Of a DNA stretch of 18,568 nucleotides, positions 13,671 to 18,568 are shown one piece after another (positions within the stretch are counted from its first letter, which is position 1; each line of letters starts with the position of its first letter). Location of the stretch: contig CAYRDY010000043.1 of assembly GCA_964423195.1 (NCBI GenBank), positions 1 through 18,568 of the forward strand, given 5' to 3'. This stretch comes from CAKRHR01 sp964423195. Lineage in GTDB: Bacteria > Bacillota > Clostridia > Lachnospirales > Lachnospiraceae. The position numbers were made by a program, and so were the translations under genes. The notes below the pieces were generated by a model, which was given only the letters and a program-made list of their open reading frames with translations, made no database searches and had not been told where the DNA came from.

Positions 13671-14825
13671 ATGAAAAAAAGGATGTTGAGTATTTTATGT
13701 GTCCTCGCCATGGTGTTTTCGCTGGCAGCCTGCGGAGGCGGCCAGGACGCGGGAAATGGCAGCGGAGGGCAGCAGGAGAGCACGCCGCCGGCACAGACCG
13801 CGGGTGGTCAGGAGACAGACGGCAATGATGTCGGCGAGGCCGACGGTTCGGAGGACGGCGACGCCCAGCAGGGCGGCGAGATGGTGCTCTACACGTGGGT
13901 CGATATGTTCCCGCAGGAAGTGCTGGACAATTTTACCGCGGAGACGGGTATTGAGATCATTTACTCAAACTTTGACACCGATGAGGCGATGCTTGAGCGC
14001 CTGGCACAGGCCGACGGCGGTGACTATGACCTCGTGATCGCGGATGACTATATCATCGAGCAGGCGATTGACGAGGGACTGGTCCAGGAGATCAACAGGG
14101 ACATCGTCACCAATTTCGGCAACATCAATCCGGTCTATCAGGGACAGTTCTATGATCCTGAGGACAAATATACCGTGCCTTACGGCGCGGGCATTCCGCT
14201 GATCGTCTATGACCCTGAACAGGTGGATTTTGAGATCAAGGGATACAATGATCTGTGGAATCCTGAGCTTGAGGATATGGTGGCACTGACGGCCAATTAC
14301 CGCGTCATCGACGGTATCACCCTGTTGTCCATGGGCGAGTCCATGAACACGGAGGATCTGGACAAGATCGCCGCGGCGGGCGAAAAGCTCCTCGAACTGG
14401 CGCCGAACGTTCGCCTGATTCAGGACGACAATACGCAGAATGCCCTCCTGAACGGGGAGGCCGCGGCCGCTTTTCTCTACACCTCGCAGGTGACGCAGGT
14501 GACCGCCGAGAATCCGGACTTGAAGGTGGTCTATCCGGAAGAGGGTCTGGGCTTTGGCATCATGGCCGGATTCATTCCGAGCCACGCGCCGAACGCGGAT
14601 GCGGCCAATCAGTTCCTCAATTACATTCTGCAGCCGGAAGTGTCCGCGGAGTGCTTCAATTTTATCGGCTATGTCTGCACGACCAAGGCCGCGGATGACC
14701 TTGTGAATCCGGCACTGGTCGCGCCGGATTCGGTCACCAAGGGTGAGTTTATCGAGAATATCAGCGAGGAGGCGAATGATCTTCATTTGAAGATCTGGGA
14801 TGAGTTCAGGAACGCGTGCGAGTGA
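13671..14825 (+). CDS. PotD/PotF-type extracellular solute-binding lipoprotein
   Basis: 384 residues. A lipoprotein signal peptide (MKKRMLSILCVLAMVFSLAAC, lipobox LAAC with Cys21) is followed by a Gly/Gln/Glu/Asp-rich tether to about residue 67. The periplasmic-binding fold of the spermidine/putrescine family comes next: 'MVLYTWVDMFPQEVLDNFTAETG', 'DYDLVIADDYIIEQAIDEGLVQEIN', 'KYTVPYGAGIPLIVYDPE', 'YNDLWNPELEDMVAL', 'ALLNGEAAAAFLYTSQV', and 'ANQFLNYILQPEVSAECFNFIGYVC'. It should be anchored outside the membrane and deliver a polyamine or related small cation to an ABC importer. No permease or ATPase genes (potABC) are nearby, so it is an orphan here. The exact ligand cannot be read from sequence. 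GGGAGG gives the start. A structured leader precedes it and a PucR-type regulator is convergent. Confidence 0.85.
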   Translation: MKKRMLSILCVLAMVFSLAACGGGQDAGNGSGGQQESTPPAQTAGGQETDGNDVGEADGSEDGDAQQGGEMVLYTWVDMFPQEVLDNFTAETGIEIIYSNFDTDEAMLERLAQADGGDYDLVIADDYIIEQAIDEGLVQEINRDIVTNFGNINPVYQGQFYDPEDKYTVPYGAGIPLIVYDPEQVDFEIKGYNDLWNPELEDMVALTANYRVIDGITLLSMGESMNTEDLDKIAAAGEKLLELAPNVRLIQDDNTQNALLNGEAAAAFLYTSQVTQVTAENPDLKVVYPEEGLGFGIMAGFIPSHAPNADAANQFLNYILQPEVSAECFNFIGYVCTTKAADDLVNPALVAPDSVTKGEFIENISEEANDLHLKIWDEFRNACE

Positions 14826-14870
14826 TTTTGCGGGTTTCGGTGCGGTTCTGATTTTTCACTTCTGATTTTT

Positions 14871-16061
14871 TTAAGACTGCTCGGCATTTTTTTCCATGTC
14901 GCGGATGGCCAGTGCCACCTGATATGGGAAAAGGTCTTCCACGGTTTTCAGTGGTGACCCGAGCAGTTCTTTCATTTTCTGGATCTGATAATTGACGGTA
15001 TTGCGGTGCATGAACAGCGCCTCCGCGGTGCCCGCAAGGCTGCGGTCCTCATGGATGTAGGTTTTCAGGAGTTCGATGGACTGATGGCCTTTCTCATCAT
15101 ATCTATCCAGCGGGGCAAGGATCTCATCGGCATAGGCATAGAGCAGCTCCAGGTCACGGACGGAAAAAAGGATCTTGTAGATGCCCATGTCCTCGAATTG
15201 AATCAGCGGCGTCCTGCGGAACATGGCCATGCGCATGGCCGTCACCGCGCGCTGATAGCTCTTGTCGATATTTTCAAGGCCCTCCACCTCGGTGCCGACG
15301 CCGATAAAGATACAGTTCTTTTTGGCGGCCTCCGCGTAGACTTCCACGATCAGCTGACTGATGCGCGGCAGCAGGGGCGAGGGGACATTGTTCAGAATGA
15401 TCAGGAAATAATTTTCATGGGAGACGATACCGATGCGGGCGCCCGGCATCGACACCTTCATTTTCAGCCTGCGCAGGCGCGTCTCCAGGAGATTCTCGGT
15501 GTTGCTGTACATGTCTCCGACATCCTCGATTTGTTTGAGGTAAATGCAGAAAATCGTGAACATGCCGCTGATGTCATAGTATCTGGCGAGCGTATTCCGG
15601 TATTCATCCACATTTTCGCGCTTTAAGATCGCGTCGCGCATGGCCTGGTCATGGATCAGGCTCTCATGCTGGTTGTTCATGATCTGAATGCAGAAACTTT
15701 GCAGCATATCCGTGATCTTGATCTCCCAGGGCATGGTCAGAATCGGAAAATCGTGCGCGTTGCAGTATTCGATGACATCATCGGGAATCTCCGTGATAAA
15801 TTTTCCGGTGTTGATGATCAGGCCGGCGGCGTCGTGGGCGTTCAGATGGGTGACGAGCGCGCAAAGCCATCCGGTGTCGATCTTAGATTTCATGCAGGTC
15901 GTCACCGCGAGTTCGGAGCCATGGAAATAGGAAGTGATATCTTCATCTTCCAGCATATAGACCCAGCTGACGACATTGTTGATGCCGCCCTCGCCGGCAA
16001 GCAGTGACAGTTTGAAAGAATTATTATTTTCACGGAAAAGTCTTTTGAGTGTGACGGACAT
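14871..16061 (-). CDS. PucR-family transcriptional regulator
   Basis: 396 residues. The N-terminal PucR-like sensory domain (about 1-125: 'GGINNVVSWVYMLEDEDITSYFHGSELAVTTC', 'AAGLIINTGKFITEIPDDVIEYCNAHDFPILTMPW') is followed by a degenerate cyclase-like middle region. The C-terminal PucR helix-turn-helix is 'LAGTAEALFMHRNTVNYQIQKMKELLG' (about 342-368), with 'EDLFPYQVALAIRDM' after it. Family members control purine, amino-acid or polyamine-related catabolism genes. The ligand here is unknown. The start ATG (16059-16061) has a strong AGGAGG on the minus strand. The gene is convergent with the PotD-type lipoprotein gene, with only 45 nt between stops, and divergent from a small ORF. Confidence 0.88.
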   Translation of the reverse strand: MSVTLKRLFRENNNSFKLSLLAGEGGINNVVSWVYMLEDEDITSYFHGSELAVTTCMKSKIDTGWLCALVTHLNAHDAAGLIINTGKFITEIPDDVIEYCNAHDFPILTMPWEIKITDMLQSFCIQIMNNQHESLIHDQAMRDAILKRENVDEYRNTLARYYDISGMFTIFCIYLKQIEDVGDMYSNTENLLETRLRRLKMKVSMPGARIGIVSHENYFLIILNNVPSPLLPRISQLIVEVYAEAAKKNCIFIGVGTEVEGLENIDKSYQRAVTAMRMAMFRRTPLIQFEDMGIYKILFSVRDLELLYAYADEILAPLDRYDEKGHQSIELLKTYIHEDRSLAGTAEALFMHRNTVNYQIQKMKELLGSPLKTVEDLFPYQVALAIRDMEKNAEQS

Positions 16062-16104
16062 TGGACAACCTCCTATTTGAATTTATAGTGTGGGCCGCGG
16101 AGAA

Positions 16105-16127
16105 AATATGTACTCGCAATACATATT
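16105..16127. promoter_or_regulatory. Palindromic operator candidate upstream of the PucR-type gene
   Basis: AATATGTA (16105-16112) and TACATATT (16120-16127) are perfect 8-bp inverted arms around CTCGCAA. The right arm overlaps the minus-strand -10 (16125-16130), so a bound protein would block the regulator's own promoter. Autoregulation by PucR is an inference. Confidence 0.55.
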
Positions 16128-16152
16128 ATAGCATATTTATTTGAACTGTACA
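16125..16152 (-). promoter_or_regulatory. Candidate promoter of the PucR-type gene
   Basis: On the minus strand, TATAAT (16130 to 16125) is preceded by TGTACA (16152 to 16147) with a 16-bp spacer. The -10 is perfect and the -35 is fair. Confidence 0.5.
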
Positions 16153-16156
16153 CCCA

Positions 16157-16184
16157 TTTACTTTAAAAAACTTTGTATTATAAT
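16157..16184 (+). promoter_or_regulatory. Candidate promoter of the small ORF
   Basis: TTTACT (16157-16162) and TATAAT (16179-16184), spacer 16 bp. Transcription would start near 16191, leaving a leader of about 78 nt before ATG 16269. Confidence 0.55.
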
Positions 16185-16268
16185 ATAAGCATAGAGGGAA
16201 ATGAATCAAGCAAATAATTTCAACAGTTTTTTGACACAAAGACTGTGAGCATGAAGGAGGTTTTCAAT

Positions 16269-16433
16269 ATGTCAATGTTTTCAACTGGTGGTATCTATTA
16301 TAATGACTGGCATGCATGGCTGGACGACGACATGCAGAGAACGTCAATGTTTGCAAGTGCCGAGAGAGTGTATGGTTATTATATTAAGAATGTGTGGGTA
16401 AAAAATAAAAACACACTTTTAAAAAATAAATAG
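16269..16433 (+). CDS. Small hypothetical protein, 54 residues
   Basis: I do not recognise it. ATG 16269 follows a perfect AAGGAGG (16254-16260) with 8-nt spacing. It is therefore preferred over the in-frame ATG 16245 upstream. The product starts MSMFSTGGIYYNDWHAWLDD and ends VWVKNKNTLLKNK. It has an aromatic/acidic N-terminal half, a Tyr-rich middle and a Lys/Asn-rich tail. There is no membrane segment, cysteine or signal peptide. It has its own promoter candidate, is divergent from the PucR-type gene and ends with TAG just before an 18-bp perfect hairpin. Good initiation signals make translation likely. Function is unknown; it could be a regulatory or stress small protein. Confidence 0.65.
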   Translation: MSMFSTGGIYYNDWHAWLDDDMQRTSMFASAERVYGYYIKNVWVKNKNTLLKNK

Positions 16434-16454
16434 AAATTTTCAACTACACAAACC

Positions 16455-16500
16455 AGACGCGGCGGAGCGCTTTTCGGAAGGGAAGCGCTCCGCCGCGTCT
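16455..16500. terminator. 18-bp perfect GC-rich hairpin between convergent genes
   Basis: AGACGCGGCGGAGCGCTT (16455-16472) and AAGCGCTCCGCCGCGTCT (16483-16500) are perfect complements with a 10-nt loop (TTCGGAAGGG). No T-run follows on either strand, so it is not a classical intrinsic terminator. Its place between the small ORF and the end of rqcH suggests it separates convergent transcripts or protects 3' ends. A repeat element is another possibility. Confidence 0.6.
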
Positions 16501-16523
16501 GTTGTATGGACACTTTGTTGTTT

Positions 16524-16646
16524 CTATATCTGCCGTATATTTTTGATGTCCGGTTTGGCAATCATCGAGTAATTGGTGTGATAGATGACAAATCCCGGCG
16601 CCCCGCCGGCCGCCTTTTTGACGTGCTTTTTATGGATATAGTCGAT
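16524..16646 (-). pseudogene. rqcH: Cut-off C-terminal end of rqcH beyond the in-frame TAG
   Basis: Continuing past the TAG at 16647-16649 in the same frame gives 40 residues, beginning IDYIHKKHVKKAAGGAPGFV and ending SMIAKPDIKNIRQI before a TAG at 16524-16526. This is the expected end of the NFACT-R domain ('DY..KK.VKK..G..PG.V.Y.TNYS'). There is no further stop or frameshift. It is translated only if the TAG is read through or is a sequence error. Confidence 0.8.
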
Positions 16647-18305
16647 CTAGACCTTCTCGGCCGCCCGGCCCATGGAGTAGTAGGCGGCCAGCCGCCCGGC
16701 CTCCTCAAAAGCGGCATCCGGCAGTTCACCGTTTTCGGTCCTGACGATCACATGGGAACCGGGGATGCCCTTGGCGTGGAACCACCAGTCATTTCCCGAT
16801 GCCATCTTGAAAGTCAGTTCCTCATTCTGTATATTGTTTTTCCCCACATACATATGAAAACCGTCGGAGGAGATATAGTGCAGCGGCTGGTTGGAAATCT
16901 TTTGTCTATTCCGGTTTTTGCCGCCTGCTCTGCGCTTGATGTAGCCGAAATCCATCAGTTCCTCCTTGATCTGCGCCAGGTCGTCCTCACAGAGCGCGAT
17001 GTCGAGCGCGGTGCTGATGGAGTCCAGATGTTCGATTTCGGATTTTGTCTGCAGCGTCAATTTGCCCAGGGCATCGCTGGTGCGCTTGAGCTTGTTGTAT
17101 TTATTAAAATATCTGACAGCATTTTCCCGCGCGTCCAGCTGCGGATCCAGCGGGATAGTGATCTCTTCATTTGTGTAATAGTTCAGGCAGGTGAGCGCTC
17201 TGGCCTCCGGTTCCAGGCCATAGCCGTAGGTGTTGATCAGTTCGCCGTAGAGCTTGTACTTGTCACGCTTTTCCGTGTCTTTCATCTGCTTAAGCTGGAG
17301 GGCATATTTTTTGCGGCAGCGATCCAGGGCGGTGCCCGTGATCCTTCGCAGATCGGCGGACTTCTGGCGGATACGGGTGAGGGCACTTTTCTCGGCATAA
17401 TAGTGTTCCAAAAGCGGCGAGAGCCTGTCATAGTGGACGACAGTATAAATCTTTGACGCGGCGGCCGCTGATTTTGGTTCGTCCGCGGTTTTATACTGCC
17501 ACATCTCTGTGACCGAAAAATCAAGCGGCTCCCCATTCTGATAGATGATGTTCGGGCTGTAATGATGCGCCTTGATCTCCGCCATCAGATCCGCAAACCG
17601 CGAATAGAGCGCATGCGTCAGCGGTTCGGGCAGCGTCCGCGCGGGTAGTCCGGGATCGACGTCTGCGCGGAAGCAGATCTCCGCGGCGATGGCGGGGCTT
17701 ATGCCGGTGTAGCTGTTGTAGATGGCCTTGGACAATGGCATGTCTTTTGCGGTGATCGCCCCCCGGAAGGCATCTTCCGAAAGATCCAGCGGATTACATT
17801 TATTCTGCGTATCCGGTATAAAATAGGTGCGGCCGGGGAGAACCTCGCGCACGGAGCTGATATTGGACGAGATATGTTTGATGCTGTCGATGATGATATG
17901 ATCGGGCCGACAGAAGATGATGTTGCTGTGCTTGCCCATCAGCTCCACGATCAGCTGTTTCCGGCAGAGGTCGCCCATCTCATTCAGGTGCTCAATCTCA
18001 AAAATGATGACGCGCTCCAGGGAGGGCTGGGTGATGGAGAGGATCCTGCCGCCGCTGATATGTTTGCGAAGCAGCATGCAGAAATTTGGCGCTGTCGCCG
18101 GATTTGCCCTGTTTTCCTCCGTGATGTAGGCCAGCGGCAGCGTCGCGGAAGCGGACAAAAGCAGCCGGTAGGTGCCGCCGTTATTTTTAACGGTCAGGAT
18201 CAGCTCGTCATTTTCCGGCTGATAAATTTTCGCGATACGTCCCCCGGTAAGCAGCCGGTCAAATTCGTAAGTCAGATTGGAGACGGCAAGTCCGTCAAAT
18301 GCCAT
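16647..18305 (-). CDS. rqcH: RqcH/NFACT ribosome quality control protein, truncated by an in-frame TAG
   Basis: 552 residues to the TAG; full length would be 593. RqcH binds stalled 50S-peptidyl-tRNA complexes and adds C-terminal alanine tails; older names are FbpA and Fnb-like. NFACT-N: 'MAFDGLAVSNLTYEFDRLL' start, 'FCMLLRKHISGGRI' (75-88), 'QPSLERVIIFEIEHLNEMGD' (93-112), 'ELMGKHSNIIF'. The Asp-Arg pair needed for tRNA binding in Bacillus RqcH appears here as Glu97-Arg98. Charged coiled coil: about 290-420. NFACT-R begins with 'HYISSDGFHMYVGKNNIQNEELTFKMASGNDWWFHAKGIPGSHVIVR' and stops after 'YSMGRAAEKV', losing about 40 residues. ATG 18305 has AAAGGA upstream. Whether the short protein works is unknown. 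Confidence 0.9.
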   Translation of the reverse strand: MAFDGLAVSNLTYEFDRLLTGGRIAKIYQPENDELILTVKNNGGTYRLLLSASATLPLAYITEENRANPATAPNFCMLLRKHISGGRILSITQPSLERVIIFEIEHLNEMGDLCRKQLIVELMGKHSNIIFCRPDHIIIDSIKHISSNISSVREVLPGRTYFIPDTQNKCNPLDLSEDAFRGAITAKDMPLSKAIYNSYTGISPAIAAEICFRADVDPGLPARTLPEPLTHALYSRFADLMAEIKAHHYSPNIIYQNGEPLDFSVTEMWQYKTADEPKSAAAASKIYTVVHYDRLSPLLEHYYAEKSALTRIRQKSADLRRITGTALDRCRKKYALQLKQMKDTEKRDKYKLYGELINTYGYGLEPEARALTCLNYYTNEEITIPLDPQLDARENAVRYFNKYNKLKRTSDALGKLTLQTKSEIEHLDSISTALDIALCEDDLAQIKEELMDFGYIKRRAGGKNRNRQKISNQPLHYISSDGFHMYVGKNNIQNEELTFKMASGNDWWFHAKGIPGSHVIVRTENGELPDAAFEEAGRLAAYYSMGRAAEKV

Positions 18306-18407
18306 AAAAACACGTCCTTTCAATCATCTGCGCCGCAGCAGACGCGCATGAACTGTTACGCCGCATTTTTCTTCTTCCCATCTTTCCCATCATAGCACAA
18401 AAATCAA

Positions 18408-18436
18408 TTGACTTCAATTTACTTATGAATTATAAT
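18408..18436 (+). promoter_or_regulatory. Strong sigma-A promoter for the YicC-type gene
   Basis: TTGACT (18408-18413) and TATAAT (18431-18436), spacer 17 bp. The start site would be near 18443, just before the leader hairpin. Confidence 0.8.
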
Positions 18437-18452
18437 ATCTTAGACACATTGA

Positions 18453-18473
18453 TGATGCGCGGGGGGCGCATCA
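18453..18473 (+). promoter_or_regulatory. GC-rich hairpin in the YicC-type leader
   Basis: TGATGCGC (18453-18460) pairs with GCGCATCA (18466-18473) around a GGGGG loop. It would sit at the very 5' end of the transcript and may protect it. The ribosome site GAAAGAGG follows. Confidence 0.55.
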
Positions 18474-18487
18474 GGAAAGAGGATAGA

Positions 18488-18568
18488 ATGATCAAAAGTA
18501 TGACCGGATTCGGGCGCTGTGAGGTGGCCGACGAAAACCGAAAGATGATCGTGGAGATGAAAGCCGTC
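18488..18568 (+). CDS. YicC/YloC-family endoribonuclease, N-terminal 27 codons
   Basis: The visible residues, MIKSMTGFGRCEVADENRKM then IVEMKAV, match the invariant beginning of YicC/YloC proteins ('MI.SMTGFGR.E......V.VE.KSVN'). Members are RNases; E. coli YicC affects the small RNA RyhB. The gene runs out of the window to the right. In clostridia it is often followed by gmk and rpoZ. The ribosome site GAAAGAGG (18476-18483) and strong promoter fix ATG 18488. Confidence 0.9.
   Translation, partial: MIKSMTGFGRCEVADENRKMIVEMKAV

Noticed and set aside
15006..16007. Plus-strand open frames across the PucR-type gene (206 and 118 codons)
   Set aside because: They are mirror frames of a well-supported minus-strand gene and lack start signals.
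16245..16268. Upstream ATG (16245) as the small-ORF start
   Set aside because: The AAGGAGG site lies after it and is correctly spaced only for ATG 16269.
16647..16649. TAG reassigned to pyrrolysine or another amino acid
   Set aside because: asp23, nusB, tlyA, nadK, argR and the small ORF all end at TAG with no sensible extension, so TAG is an ordinary stop here. The second in-frame TAG (831-833) is in a decayed remnant.
16506..17456. 316-codon plus-strand frame opposite rqcH
   Set aside because: It is the mirror of the NFACT coding sequence, with no independent signals.

Overview
This window looks like chromosome from a spore-lineage Firmicute of the class Clostridia, most likely Lachnospiraceae. 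The grounds are gene order and protein style: asp23/yqhY, nusB, xseA, xseB, ispA, dxs, tlyA, nadK, argR, recN and spo0A lie in one direction, as in the Bacillus/Clostridium block around spo0A. Spo0A itself, strong AGGAGG-type ribosome sites and a decayed Rpn/PD-(D/E)XK-type gene remnant also fit. The conserved block is GC-rich; both flanks and the intergenic regions are AT-rich. No rRNA, tRNA, CRISPR array or intact insertion sequence was recognised.

Layout. Positions 1-500 hold the 3' end of an unrecognised AT-rich gene. Positions 501-1131 hold a hairpin, a bidirectional terminator, a minus-strand gene remnant and a near-consensus promoter. Positions 1132-10563 are the tightly packed housekeeping block: Asp23, NusB, both exonuclease VII subunits, two isoprenoid enzymes, an rRNA methyltransferase, NAD kinase, the arginine repressor and RecN. 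Positions 10551-10787 are a 46-bp tandem repeat broken by a 100-N assembly gap. Positions 10796-11977 carry spo0A behind a cluster of candidate 0A boxes. glgA follows, then a PotD-type lipoprotein with a strongly structured leader, then a convergent PucR-type regulator. Divergent from that regulator is a 54-residue small ORF that ends near an 18-bp perfect hairpin. The right end carries a minus-strand rqcH (NFACT) gene and the first 27 codons of a YicC-type RNase.

Departures from the usual order: folD is missing between nusB and xseA, and spoIVB is not visible between recN and spo0A, although the assembly gap could hide something. Two isoprenoid enzymes carry extra low-complexity segments. 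Degenerate repeats begin over the 3' ends of both nusB and recN.

Most notable: rqcH has an in-frame TAG exactly where its C-terminal NFACT-R domain should continue. The same frame then runs another 40 family-like codons to a second stop. TAG is a normal terminator in many neighbouring genes, so this is most simply a recent nonsense mutation. Readthrough or a sequencing error also needs testing. I do not see a clearly new multi-gene system. The best candidates for undescribed biology are this interrupted rqcH, the small ORF with its flanking elements, and the structured leader of the solute-binding lipoprotein gene.
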